NCBI GenBank assembly: GCA_007692605.1
Contig: REBS01000081.1
Location: 1 to 64,000 of the forward strand
DNA from: Gemmatimonadales bacterium
GTDB taxonomy: Bacteria; Gemmatimonadota; Gemmatimonadetes; Longimicrobiales; Gaopeijiaceae
Length of the DNA stretch: 64,000 bases
Direction of reading: 5' to 3'
The notes under the pieces are model-generated. The model was not told the origin of the DNA. It saw only the letters and a list, made by a program, of their open reading frames with translations, and did no database searches. This document shows, in pieces, positions 15,743 through 24,538 of this stretch. A program made the translations under genes and the position numbers. Every line of letters begins with the position of its first letter. Positions within the stretch are counted from its first letter, which is position 1.

Positions 15743-17137
15743 ATGGCGACGAAAGTCCATATGGAAGCGCTTTCCCCCACGATGGAAGAAGGCCAGATCG
15801 TTCAGTGGCTGAAGGGTGAGGGGGACGAGGTGTCGAGCGGCGAGGTGATCGCCGAGATCGAAACGGACAAGGCGACCATGGAGCTCGTCGCGCGAGGCGA
15901 CGGCGTGCTGCTCAAGATCCTGACCCAGGAGGGGGACACGGCACCGGTGGGCGACGTGATCGCCGTGATCGGTTCCGAGGACGAGGACATCTCGGATCTG
16001 GTCGGCGACGCCGATGGTGGCGCGGCTCCCGACGATGACGAGGAGAGCGCGGACGCGTCGAAGGAGGACGACGAGGATCCCGACGACGATGCCGGCGAGG
16101 ATCCCGACGAGGATGCCGATACCAAGGAGGATGACGCCTCCGAAGACGATGACGAGGACGAGGCCTCGATCCCGGATCCGGTGAAGGACCTGGATCGGTC
16201 CGATGCCGATGAGAAGAAGAAGGAGGCGAAGAAGGAGGCGAAGAAGGACGACGGGGACGAGACGCGGGTCAAGGCGTCACCCGTCGCGCGCAGGCTGGCC
16301 GAGGAGGAGGGCATCGACCTCGCGTCGCTCGAGGGCTCGGGACCCGGCGGCCGGATCGTGAAGGCCGACGTCGAGACCGCGGTGCGTGAAGGGCCGGCCG
16401 AAAAGGACGAGCCCGCGAAGACGCCCGATCGGAGGGCTCCCGACGAGGAGGAGTACGAAGACGTCCCACTCTCGCAGATGCGCAAGACGATCGCCCGCCG
16501 CCTGGTGGAGTCGATCGGTCCGGTGCCGCACTTCTTCCTGACGATCGATGTGGACATGGGTCGGATCGTCGAGGCGCGCGCGCGGATCAACCGGCAGCTC
16601 GAGAAGGACGGGCTGAAGGTCTCGTACAACGACATCGTCCTGAAGACCACCGCTCTCGCGCTCTCGCGCCATCCCGAGTGCAATGCGCACTGGGGCGGCG
16701 ATCACATTCGGCGCTTCAACCGCGTGCACCTGGGTGTGGCGGTGGCGATCGACGACGGCCTGATCACGCCGATCGTGCGTGACGCCGAACGCAAGGGACT
16801 GGTCGAGATCGCCCAGGAGGTCCGTGAGCTTGCGGGGCGTGCCCGCGAGAAGAAGCTCAAGCCCGAGGAGTACACGGGGGCGAGCTTCTCGGTGTCGAAC
16901 CTGGGGATGTTCGGAATCGAGGAGTTCACCGCGGTGATCAACCCGCCCGAGGCGGGGATCCTGGCGGTGGGGGCCATGGAGGAGCGCGCCGTGGTGGTCG
17001 ATGGCGAGATCGTGGTCCGGCCCCGCATGAAGATCACCATGTCGTGCGACCACCGGGTGATCGACGGGGCCATGGGGAGCGCCTTCCTGCAGACGCTGAA
17101 GGGGATTCTCGAGGAGCCGCTGACGGCCTTCGTCTGA
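15743..17137 (+). CDS. pdhC: dihydrolipoamide acetyltransferase (E2) with an unusually acidic linker
   Basis: A 464-residue E2 core of pyruvate dehydrogenase. One lipoyl domain occupies residues 1-78, with the lipoylated lysine K43 in ETDKATME. A linker of about 95 residues (79-176) is dominated by Asp and Glu and ends in a short Lys/Ala run. The E1/E3-binding domain (about 178-212, SPVARRLAEEEGIDL) and the catalytic acetyltransferase domain follow. Its active site is DHRVIDG with H437 and D441 (Ile replacing the common Val). ATG 15743 is chosen because MATKVHMEALSPTMEEG is the canonical E2 N-terminus. E3 (lpd) is encoded 3 kb downstream. Confidence 0.95.
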   Translation: MATKVHMEALSPTMEEGQIVQWLKGEGDEVSSGEVIAEIETDKATMELVARGDGVLLKILTQEGDTAPVGDVIAVIGSEDEDISDLVGDADGGAAPDDDEESADASKEDDEDPDDDAGEDPDEDADTKEDDASEDDDEDEASIPDPVKDLDRSDADEKKKEAKKEAKKDDGDETRVKASPVARRLAEEEGIDLASLEGSGPGGRIVKADVETAVREGPAEKDEPAKTPDRRAPDEEEYEDVPLSQMRKTIARRLVESIGPVPHFFLTIDVDMGRIVEARARINRQLEKDGLKVSYNDIVLKTTALALSRHPECNAHWGGDHIRRFNRVHLGVAVAIDDGLITPIVRDAERKGLVEIAQEVRELAGRAREKKLKPEEYTGASFSVSNLGMFGIEEFTAVINPPEAGILAVGAMEERAVVVDGEIVVRPRMKITMSCDHRVIDGAMGSAFLQTLKGILEEPLTAFV

Positions 17138-17156
17138 TATTGGGGGCTGCACTCGC

Positions 17157-17321
17157 GCCGCTCGCGCGGGGGCACCGGCGACGGGGCCGCTCGCCTTTGC
17201 GGTGGGGGGTCTTGGTGGGGAGGCTCGCTACGCTTCGGGGCGCGTGGGGTGATCGGCCGAGCCTTCACCTTCCGCTGCGCCCCGAAGGGTTCCCCGACGC
17301 CGGTGCCCCCGCGCGAGCGGC
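17157..17321. repeat. 165-bp palindromic element with nested inverted repeats
   Basis: A perfect 24-bp inverted repeat has arms at 17157-17180 and 17298-17321. With one mismatch it extends to 30 bp (17157-17186 with 17292-17321). Inside lies a second perfect pair, CTTCGGGGCGC (17233-17243) and GCGCCCCGAAG (17277-17287). It starts 20 bp after the pdhC stop. No ORF, transposase or flanking target duplication was recognised. It could be a MITE-like or REP-like element, or a large terminator/processing hairpin for the pdh transcript. Confidence 0.75.
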
Positions 17322-17393
17322 TCCAACGCGGTGGTGCTTGGGTCGTGTAGAGCGAAGCATCGACGGGGGCAGGTATACACTGGCAACGAGGCC

Positions 17394-18067
17394 ATGACTC
17401 TCATGACGAAACTGATCCGGGGCATCCGGGCCAGCTTCGTCGCCTGCCTGCTGGCGGCCGTTGCCCTCTCCACTCCCGGCGACGTCCGGGCGCAAACGCC
17501 GGACTCTCTGCCAGGCCCACCCGTGAGCGTGGAGGCGCTCGTGGCGGAGGTCCGTGCGGGGGACGCCACCGGGGTCGGCGCCTTTCTCCGGCAGACGCGG
17601 GGAGCTCGAACCCCAGCGGAGCTTGAAGCCGTATCGGACTCGCTGGTGGCGATCATGCGGACCGCGTCGACAACCAGGATCAACGTCTACAGCCGGGTTG
17701 TGGGGTCGATCGGCGACGCGATCACTGCGGAGCCGGAGTGGGGAGCCCCCTTCCCGGGGGGGGTCGATCTCCTTTTCCGAATCTATGATTCGCTTGACGA
17801 ACCGTTGTTGCGATCGGAGGTCCTGTTCCGGCTCAGCCTCGTCGCCCCCCGGGGCGACTACTTCCCCTGCTTGCAGAGGCGCTGGAAACCCCTGAATCCC
17901 AATCCCTCACCGCACTTCGCCTCCTGGCGGAGGAGATGGGCCCGCCTGGCGTCGCCGTCCTCCAGAACGCCTACTGTGCGGACAGGCTCCACAATCCCGC
18001 CCGCCAACGCCTCCGCGGATATATTCGAGGTGGAGTAATCGACGAGGCGTGCAGGTTGGGAAGCTGA
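17394..18067 (+). pseudogene. exported HEAT-repeat-like protein gene interrupted by a -1 frameshift
   Basis: The ATG at 17394 (or 17403) starts a signal peptide with hydrophobic core RASFVACLLAAVALS ending at VRAQ. A helical, HEAT-like region (DLLFRIYDSLDEPLLRSEV) follows. Near 17862-17866 sense stops: the original frame continues as basic Pro/Arg-rich residues to 18038. Moving to the frame of base 17864 restores the pattern, PLLAEALETPESQSLTAL then further helices, ending at the TGA at 18065-18067. A single-base loss in the ACTTCCCCTGC context explains it. It may be a real pseudogene or an assembly error. The function is unknown. Confidence 0.65.
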
Positions 18068-18301
18068 CAGCTCGGAGAACCCGACCACGCTAAACCGCGG
18101 TTGGGTACGCGCCGTGCGATCTGCACGGCCGTGCATATAACCCGTTCGTTCTGCCTGTGAACTCGACATTTTCTCCTTCAGGATGCACGATCGATCACCT
18201 CTTTCGGCATGCTCGTTCCGCCTGCATGCGAACCGGCGGCACGCGAATGGCCCCCAGCCGGGTCGACGGGGTACTATAGTGGGGAGACCCCGAATGATTC
18301 G

Positions 18302-18643
18302 ATGAGGCGGCCAATGACGAACACAGAGGCGATGGGCGGCTTGCCGGACGACATCAAGGCCTTCTTCTGGGACTATGATGCCGAGCGGTTGTCGTGGGAC
18401 CGCAGCCGCCACACGATCGCATTCCGGCTCCTCGAGAAGGGCGGCATGCGTGCCGTCCGGTGGCTGCGCCAGCACATGAGCGACGACGAGATCCGTGATT
18501 TCATCGTGCGGCGCCGGGGTCGAGGGATCAGCCCACGTCGCCTTCGGTTCTGGGGTCTGCTCCTGGACATTCCGCGCCGCGATGTAGACGAGTGGATCGA
18601 GGCCGCTCGTCGCAACCCCTGGAACCGTCGGACGCACGGATGA
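18302..18643 (+). CDS. DUF6922-like protein, presumed antitoxin of a type IV-like toxin-antitoxin pair
   Basis: A 113-residue protein. The core (PDDIKAFFWDYDAERLSWD, the HTIAFRLLEKGG helix, and ISPRRLRFWGLLLDI) matches the pattern of DUF6922 proteins. These are commonly encoded just upstream of AbiEii nucleotidyltransferases and are thought to act as their antitoxin. The start may be ATG 18302 or ATG 18314, the latter with AGGCGG upstream. A TATAGT hexamer at 18275-18280 is a possible -10. The stop overlaps the next start in ATGA, implying coupling. The 234-bp gap before it is less GC-rich than the surroundings and holds nothing else recognisable. Confidence 0.72.
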   Translation: MRRPMTNTEAMGGLPDDIKAFFWDYDAERLSWDRSRHTIAFRLLEKGGMRAVRWLRQHMSDDEIRDFIVRRRGRGISPRRLRFWGLLLDIPRRDVDEWIEAARRNPWNRRTHG

Positions 18644-19308
18644 CCTTCTACCCAGAGGTGATGCCGCTCACCCAGCAGGTACTGCTGCGTCGGCTCGGGA
18701 AAATAGCCGCCGACCGAGGATTCTACCTGGCGGGTGGCACTGCATTGGCCATTCAGGTCGGACATCGCCGCTCGGTGGATCTCGACTGGTTCTCGCCGTC
18801 AGCGATCGATCCCCTGGTTCTCGCCACCGACCTCAGGGACGCGGGTATCCCGATCGAGGTCATGGATATAGAGGAGGGGACCCTCCATGGGACAGCGGAG
18901 GGCGTGAAGCTGAGCTTCCTCGAGTATCGATATCCCGAACTGGTTCCTCCAGTCGTCTGGCCGGAGTATCACGTCCGACTGGCCGGTCTCGAGGACCTCG
19001 CGTGCATGAAGCTGTCTGCTATCGGCGGGCGAGGGGCGAAGAGGGACTTCATCGACATCTTCGCGCTCGGGCGCTCGGGGTTCACGGTCGACCAGATGCT
19101 CCAGTTGTACGGTCGGAAGTACGACTTCACGAATTTCGGCCACACGGTGTTCGCCCTCACCTACTTCGACGATGCTGAGCAGGAAGACACTCCCGAGATG
19201 CTCTGGCAGGTTGAATGGGATGAGGTCAAGCGAGCGTTGGAGCGGTGGGTCCTGGAGTACACGCACAAGAAAGCGCCGCCCGGGTCTGGCGGCGGGATTC
19301 GCCCGTAA
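18640..19308 (+). CDS. AbiEii/AbiGii-family nucleotidyltransferase (toxin component)
   Basis: A 222-residue member of the AbiEii (COG2253) nucleotidyltransferase family. The fold's motif is clear: FYLAGGTALAIQVGHRRSVDLDWF, with the GG of the polymerase-beta-like core and the D-x-D metal pair. The downstream AGLEDLACMKLSAIGGRGAKRDFIDI contains the conserved Lys and RDF-D segment. Characterised relatives (AbiEii, MenT) transfer nucleotides to targets such as tRNA and are neutralised by a cognate antitoxin. The 4-nt overlap with the DUF6922 gene supports a two-gene module. It sits within the interval separating pdhC from lpd, suggesting insertion there. Confidence 0.85.
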   Translation: MTFYPEVMPLTQQVLLRRLGKIAADRGFYLAGGTALAIQVGHRRSVDLDWFSPSAIDPLVLATDLRDAGIPIEVMDIEEGTLHGTAEGVKLSFLEYRYPELVPPVVWPEYHVRLAGLEDLACMKLSAIGGRGAKRDFIDIFALGRSGFTVDQMLQLYGRKYDFTNFGHTVFALTYFDDAEQEDTPEMLWQVEWDEVKRALERWVLEYTHKKAPPGSGGGIRP

Positions 19309-19340
19309 GCTATTCCCCACAGGTCCTCGTCATACCCATA

Positions 19341-19898
19341 TCAAGACCCCGCATCATCAAGTCGGACCTGGGGTGCGGCCCGTTCGGACTCCTCGGCCTG
19401 GAAGAACTCGCGAGCCCGAAATCCGAAGGCGCGCGCCACGATGTTCGAGGGGATGCTGCGGGTGCGGATGTTGTAATCGCGGGTCACGGCGTTGTAGTAC
19501 CGGCGGGCGCGCTGCAGGTCGTCTTCGACGGCGGTGAGCGCCTGCTGGAGCTCCGAGAAATTGCCGCTGGCCTGCAGCTGCGGGTAGGACTCCGAGAGCG
19601 CGAAGAGCGACCGGAGGGCTCCGGCGAGCCCCCTTTCGGCCGCCCCGCGAGCGGCGGGCCCGCGGGCCTCCATGGCACTGCTCCGGGCCCGGGTGACGGC
19701 CTCGAGCGCCTCTCGCTCGTGCGCCGCGTAACCCTTGACGATCTCGACCAGATTCGGGATCAGGTCGTGTCTACGCTTCAGCTGCACGTCGATGTCGGAC
19801 CAGGACGCATCGCCCCGCTCCCTCAGGTCGACGAGCCCGTTGTAGATCATGACGACACCGACGGCGACCAGGACCAGAACCAGGGCGGCAATCCACAT
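19341..19898 (-). CDS. lemA: LemA family membrane protein
   Basis: A 185-residue protein: an N-terminal membrane helix (WIAALVLVLVAVGVVMIYNGLV) followed by the long LemA helical bundle. RRHDLIPNLVEIVKGYAAHE, the SFALSESYPQLQAS-type segment and YYNAVTRDYNI are diagnostic. ATG 19898 gives the normal N-terminus with a GGAG ten bases upstream; a longer in-frame start would add 45 cysteine-rich residues. LemA proteins are often next to TPM-domain or HtpX genes, neither of which is here. The cellular role is not established. Confidence 0.92.
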   Translation of the reverse strand: MWIAALVLVLVAVGVVMIYNGLVDLRERGDASWSDIDVQLKRRHDLIPNLVEIVKGYAAHEREALEAVTRARSSAMEARGPAARGAAERGLAGALRSLFALSESYPQLQASGNFSELQQALTAVEDDLQRARRYYNAVTRDYNIRTRSIPSNIVARAFGFRAREFFQAEESERAAPQVRLDDAGS

Positions 19899-20195
19899 GT
19901 GGGGAATCTCCGGAGTCAGGGCTCCGGCACACGCGAGGTGACGGAGGGGCGGACAGAGCAGCCAGGCGCCGCAGGGTGCGGTGCGCTCCGAGGGATCATG
20001 GCACGCGAGGCCCCGGATCGCAAAGGTCCACACCGGAAGGGGGGCGCCCGGGGGGGTGGCCCGGTCCCGCCGATCCGTCTAACTTGTGCCGGCTTCATGG
20101 GCCCGGATCGGGGCGCCCGTGTCGGGAACTCGTGAAGCGGTGTGCGTGACGTGCCGGCAGGCACGTCTGAGACTGAATCTGACCCGAGGTGCAGC

Positions 20196-21617
20196 GTGGC
20201 CGGAAATTCCAAGGACAAGAAGAAGTTCGACCTCCTCGTCGTGGGCGGTGGCCCCGGTGGATACGTGGGCGCGATCCGGGCGGCGCAGCTCGGCATGACC
20301 GTCGGTTGCATCGAAGCCGACAAGCTGGGCGGGGTCTGCCTGAACATCGGGTGCATCCCGACCAAGTCTCTGCTCACCTCGGCGCTCCTGGTCAACGAGC
20401 TCAAGGGCGCCGAGGACCACGGGATCAGCTTCGACGAGGTGAAGATCGCCCTCGGCCCGGCGCAGAAGCGCAGCCGATCGGTGGCGAACCAGCTCAACAA
20501 GGGTGTGGGGATGCTCTTCAAGAAGAACAAGATCACCCACATCGAAGGCTACGGGCGCCTCACCGGGAAGGGCAAGGTCGAGGTCGAAAACGGCGACGGC
20601 GACAAGACCACCTACGAAGCCGAGCACATCATGATCGCCACGGGCTCTCGGCCCCGAAGCCTTCCCTTCCTCGAGATCGACGGGGATCGGATCTGGTCGT
20701 CGGACCACGCGCTGTTCGCCGAAGAGGCCCCCGAGTCGCTGGTGATCGTGGGGGCCGGGGCGATCGGGATGGAGTTCGCCGACATCTTCTCGGCCTACGG
20801 CTCCGAGGTCACGATCATCGAGGCCATGGATCGGATCCTTCCCCTCGAAGACGCCGACATCTCGGCGGCCATGGAGAAGAGCTACAAGCGCCGCGGCATG
20901 ACGATCCACACCGGGGCCCGGCTCGAGAAGGCGGATCCCGGATCCGACGGGGTCACCGTCACCTTCAAGGACGCCGATGGCGAGGAGCACACCCTCGAGG
21001 TCGATCGGGTCCTCTCGGCGGTGGGTCGGATCCCCAACACCGAAGACGCGGGGCTCGACGCGGCCGGGGTGGAGAAGACCGAGAAGGGCGACTTCGTCAA
21101 GGTCGACAAGTGGATGCGGACGAATGTCGAGGGCGTGTACGCCGTGGGAGACTGCGCGGGCGGGGCGCTCCTGGCGCACAAGGCCTCGCACGAGGGCGTC
21201 GTGTGTGTCGAGAAGATCGCGGGCGAGGCACACGGCCCCGTCGACTACGACAACATCCCCAACTGCACCTACTGTCACCCCGAGGTCGCCTCGGTCGGAC
21301 TGACCGAGGAGCAGGCGAAGGAGAAGGGGCTGGACATTCAGGTCGGCAAGTTCCCCTGGGTCGGAAACGGCCGGGCCATCGCCCACGGACACACCGACGG
21401 CTTCATCAAGGTGATCCGCGACAAGAAGTACTCCGAGATCGTCGGGGCGCACATCATGGGTCCGCACGCCACCGAGCTCATCGCGGAGTTCGTGATCGGT
21501 CGCCACCTGGAGTCCACCGTCGAGGAGATGGAGAAGGCGATCCATCCTCATCCGACACTGTCCGAGGCCGTGGCCGAAGGGGCGCTCGCCGCGCTCGGAC
21601 GGCCGATCCACATCTGA
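20196..21617 (+). CDS. lpd: dihydrolipoamide dehydrogenase (E3)
   Basis: A 473-residue FAD/NAD enzyme that reoxidises dihydrolipoyl-E2. DLLVVGGGPGGYVGAIRAA binds FAD, GGVCLNIGCIPTKSLL carries the redox disulfide, IVGAGAIGMEFADIFSAYG binds NAD, and HPHPTLSEA near the end carries the His-Glu pair. The GTG at 20196 is chosen because GAGGTG precedes it and the protein then begins two residues before the typical basic lead-in; an upstream GTG at 20142 is possible. It is on the same strand as lipA-pdhABC but separated from pdhC by 3 kb of unrelated genes. Confidence 0.95.
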   Translation: MAGNSKDKKKFDLLVVGGGPGGYVGAIRAAQLGMTVGCIEADKLGGVCLNIGCIPTKSLLTSALLVNELKGAEDHGISFDEVKIALGPAQKRSRSVANQLNKGVGMLFKKNKITHIEGYGRLTGKGKVEVENGDGDKTTYEAEHIMIATGSRPRSLPFLEIDGDRIWSSDHALFAEEAPESLVIVGAGAIGMEFADIFSAYGSEVTIIEAMDRILPLEDADISAAMEKSYKRRGMTIHTGARLEKADPGSDGVTVTFKDADGEEHTLEVDRVLSAVGRIPNTEDAGLDAAGVEKTEKGDFVKVDKWMRTNVEGVYAVGDCAGGALLAHKASHEGVVCVEKIAGEAHGPVDYDNIPNCTYCHPEVASVGLTEEQAKEKGLDIQVGKFPWVGNGRAIAHGHTDGFIKVIRDKKYSEIVGAHIMGPHATELIAEFVIGRHLESTVEEMEKAIHPHPTLSEAVAEGALAALGRPIHI

Positions 21618-21672
21618 CCGGCACCGGATCACCGGACTCCACCCGGATTCGGGGTGGTTCAACCCTTCACCG

Positions 21673-21692
21673 GGAGACGGTCCGCCGTCTCC
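21673..21692. promoter_or_regulatory. perfect 8-bp inverted repeat between lpd and the MarR gene
   Basis: GGAGACGG and CCGTCTCC flank a TCCG tetraloop, 24 bp before the marR-type GTG start. There is no T run, so it is either a Rho-independent-like stem lacking a tail or an autoregulatory operator. MarR proteins typically bind palindromes near their own starts, but this spacer is short. Confidence 0.4.
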
Positions 21693-21716
21693 GCACAGGA
21701 CTGAGGCGGCACGAAC

Positions 21717-22241
21717 GTGACGGATGGCCGCGAATCAATCGCAGCGCCCAGGGAGTGGGGCGACGAGGAGGAGCGGGCGCTCCGTCTCTGGATCACCCTC
21801 GCGCGGGCCTACCTAACGGTGTCGCGCGAAGTCGGACTCAAGGTGACGGAGTACGGTCTCACGGTTCCGCAGTTCGGCATCCTCGAGGCCCTGCACCACC
21901 TGGGCCCGCTCTCGCTCGGTGAACTGGCCGAGAAGCTCCTGGTGACCGGGGGCAACATCACCTACGTGATGGACCGGCTCGAAGAGCAGGGGCTCGTGTA
22001 CCGGAAGCGCTCCGACGAGGATCGCCGCGTGATCAAGGCATACCTGACCGCGGAAGGGCGACAGCGGATCGGAGAGGTCTTTCCGGGCCACGCGGAGTTC
22101 ATCTGCGGACTCATGGGGCACCTGGAGCCCGACGAGCAGGTGGAGCTCCGGAGCCTGCTGCGCACCCTCGGGCGAGGGATCGCCGAGGGTGCGCAGCAGG
22201 CGGTGCCGGTTACTTCATCCCAGTCGGACCGGGCTGAATGA
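21717..22241 (+). CDS. MarR-family transcriptional regulator
   Basis: A 174-residue winged-helix regulator. The N-terminal dimerisation helix (RLWITLARAYLTVSREV) is followed by YGLTVPQFGILEALHHLGPL, recognition region LGELAEKLLVTGGNITYVMDRLEEQGLV, and the wing RKRSDEDRRVIKAYLTAEG with the conserved D-x-R. It starts at a GTG with GAGG about ten bases upstream. The target is unknown; an inverted repeat lies just upstream of its own start. Confidence 0.9.
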   Translation: MTDGRESIAAPREWGDEEERALRLWITLARAYLTVSREVGLKVTEYGLTVPQFGILEALHHLGPLSLGELAEKLLVTGGNITYVMDRLEEQGLVYRKRSDEDRRVIKAYLTAEGRQRIGEVFPGHAEFICGLMGHLEPDEQVELRSLLRTLGRGIAEGAQQAVPVTSSQSDRAE

Positions 22242-22310
22242 GGGCTCGCCCCTCTCCATGAGGGGCGCCCGGTAAGCGGTGCTCAGTCAGCGGCGCGCGG
22301 GAACCCGTCC

Positions 22311-23552
22311 TCAGGCCGGCTGGGTGCTCGGCTTTGTCTCGGGAAGGTCGATTCCCCGCAGCCGCAGCACCCGCTCCAGTACGTCGCCGATCTTGTTGTT
22401 CGGGGTCGACGCGCCCGCGGTGATCCCCAGCTCGAAGGGCCCCTCGGGGAGCCAGTCCTCGTCGACGGTCTCGGGTGCGTGGGCGTCCAGCTCCACCTTG
22501 TGCCGGATCCGACCCGTGTCGAGATCGATGCAGACCGAGTCCTCGACATGGAAGGTGCGGGTGTGCTGCTGGCACATGTGTGCGAGATGGTTCGTGTTCG
22601 ACGAGTTGTATCCCCCGATCACGATCATGATGTCCGGCGGACTGTCCATCATCTTGACCACCGCGTCCTGGCGCTCCTGGGTGGCCGAACAGATGGTGCC
22701 GAAGGAACGGAAGTTCTCGGCGGCGTAGTCCTCACCGTAGGCCTCTACCATCGCCTTGCGGAGTCGACCGCCGATCGCCATCGATTCGTTGGCCAGCATC
22801 GTGGTCTGGTTCGCCACCCCGATCTGCTTCAGGTGCTTGTCCGGATCGAAGTCGTCCGACGACTTCACACCGAAGCGCTCCATGAACTCCTTGCGGGAGA
22901 GACGGTTGTCGGAGCCGCGAATGTAGTCGCAGAGGATGTCCGCCTCGGGCATGTCCCGAACGATGATGTAGCGGCCCTCGGGGTGCATGCGGACCTGCGA
23001 GGCGGTGGCCCGACTCTCTTCGTGCGTGTGCTTGCCGTGAATCACGGCGGTGAAGCCGTCGCGCGCATAGCTCTCGACGCGCTTCCAGACGAGCAGCACC
23101 GATCCACAGGTGGTGTCGACCAGGACACAGCCGATGCTCTGCAGGTCCTTGAAGGCCTCGATCGTGACGCCGAAGGCGGGCAGGAGCACCGCGTCTTCCG
23201 GGGTCACGTGTGAAAACTCGAAGTTCCCGTCGTCGTCGGGGTAGATGAACTCGATATCCATTTCCTTCATCCGCTGGTTCACGTGCGGATTGTGGATGAT
23301 CTCGCCCACCAGGTAGACCTTCTTGTCGGGGAACTTCCGCCGCGTCTCGTAGGCGTAGTCCACGGCGCGGTCCACCCCGTAGCAGAAGCCGAATTCCTCG
23401 GCGAGTCGAACCGTGACATCGCCGAAGGTGTCGGTGTATCCCCTCGAACGGATGCGTTCGACGAGGCTGGAATGATATTCTGAGGCGATGATGGGCCGGA
23501 CCTCGTCCTTCAGTCCGAACCCCTTGCGAAAGTAGGTTTGTTCAATCGTCAT
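22311..23552 (-). CDS. ispH: 4-hydroxy-3-methylbut-2-enyl diphosphate reductase IspH, long (cyanobacterial/plant-like) form
   Basis: A 413-residue iron-sulfur enzyme for the last step of the MEP isoprenoid pathway. It has the extended N-terminus (YFRKGFGLKDEVRPIIASEY) and internal insertions of the approximately 400-residue class known from cyanobacteria and plants, rather than the approximately 310-residue E. coli type. The three cluster cysteines are in EFGFCYGVDRAVDYAYETR, VDTTCGSV and GTICSATQERQDAV. Substrate-binding GKHTHEES and the C-terminal ITAGASTPNN are intact. It is divergent from fxsA and convergent with marR, with no other isoprenoid gene nearby. Confidence 0.93.
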   Translation of the reverse strand: MTIEQTYFRKGFGLKDEVRPIIASEYHSSLVERIRSRGYTDTFGDVTVRLAEEFGFCYGVDRAVDYAYETRRKFPDKKVYLVGEIIHNPHVNQRMKEMDIEFIYPDDDGNFEFSHVTPEDAVLLPAFGVTIEAFKDLQSIGCVLVDTTCGSVLLVWKRVESYARDGFTAVIHGKHTHEESRATASQVRMHPEGRYIIVRDMPEADILCDYIRGSDNRLSRKEFMERFGVKSSDDFDPDKHLKQIGVANQTTMLANESMAIGGRLRKAMVEAYGEDYAAENFRSFGTICSATQERQDAVVKMMDSPPDIMIVIGGYNSSNTNHLAHMCQQHTRTFHVEDSVCIDLDTGRIRHKVELDAHAPETVDEDWLPEGPFELGITAGASTPNNKIGDVLERVLRLRGIDLPETKPSTQPA

Positions 23553-23708
23553 GAATCCCGCTGCCTTGATTCCCCGGGTAGGGATGCGAGGATAGAGGGG
23601 TCTTCGTCCGAGGGTTCAGCGACCCCCGTGACCCATATCTAACTATCGTCCGAGCTGAGAGGAACCCCGTTCCCTCGCCGGACGTTCCTCTGCTGGAGAA
23701 CGACGACG

Positions 23709-24284
23709 GTGCTCGCGAGACTCGGCTGCCTCTTCGTGGTGATCCCCCTGCTGGAGCTCGCGCTCCTCATCTGGATCGGCCAGTGGATGGGTGTGCTTCC
23801 CACTGTCCTTCTGGTTGCGGTCACCGGCATCGTGGGGGCATGGCTCGCCCGCTCGCAGGGAATCCAGGTACTCACCCGGGTGCAGATGCAGATGGCCGGT
23901 GGGGAGCTTCCGGGGAGGGCACTCATGGATGCCGCGGCGATCCTCGTCGGGGGCACCCTCCTGATGACCCCCGGTGTCCTGACCGACGTGATCGGCTTTG
24001 CCCTCCTGATTCCGCCGACCCGCTCGGTGCTCCAGAAGTGGGCGACCGCCCGGCTCATGCGCGGTATGCAGAGCGGGCGGATCCATGTGACGATGATGGG
24101 GGGATGGCCCGGCCCCGGCGCAGGCCCGGGGGCCCGAGGGGTGGGTCGGTCCGATCCGGTGTCGGATGGGGGCGCGGACCGCGGCGGAGACCGGGGCGCG
24201 CGTGGCGGCCAGGATGGAGACGGTGCCCACGATCCGGACGATGGCGACACTCGGCCTCCCCGACCCGGAGAGATCATCCAGTAG
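23709..24284 (+). CDS. FxsA family membrane protein
   Basis: A 191-residue protein starting at a GTG. It has the FxsA pattern of hydrophobic segments: RLGCLFVVIPLLELALLIWIG, then the VLPTVLLVAVTGIVGAWLA helix, AAAILVGGTLLMTPGVLTDVIG and ALLIPPTR. The last 70 residues are a low-complexity Gly/Asp/Arg tail. FxsA overproduction in E. coli relieves phage T7 exclusion by F plasmids; the normal role is unknown. The start overlaps no other gene and faces away from ispH. Confidence 0.88.
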   Translation: MLARLGCLFVVIPLLELALLIWIGQWMGVLPTVLLVAVTGIVGAWLARSQGIQVLTRVQMQMAGGELPGRALMDAAAILVGGTLLMTPGVLTDVIGFALLIPPTRSVLQKWATARLMRGMQSGRIHVTMMGGWPGPGAGPGARGVGRSDPVSDGGADRGGDRGARGGQDGDGAHDPDDGDTRPPRPGEIIQ

Positions 24285-24538
24285 GCGTGCCGTCGACGAC
24301 GTGGGTTGGGGGTGCCGGGACCAGGGCGTGGGGTGGCGTGCCGGGTGCGCCGCAAAACACTGTGGCGCGAATCGGTCCCATCCAGCCCTTTCAAAGCTCG
24401 GGTCGAGGTGCCATTGTTGTGGCGCGACGCCGGTCGAATGCCACGGGACCTTGGCGAGACCAGACGCGTCCGCGACCCATTTCAAGCCCCCTTCGGCCCT
24501 TGCGGGCCCCACGTCCTTCGCAGCTGGAGTGATCAGAC

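Noticed and set aside
19916..20195. Upstream GTG start for lpd at 20142
   Set aside because: GTG 20196 has a better Shine-Dalgarno and gives a normal-length E3 N-terminus.
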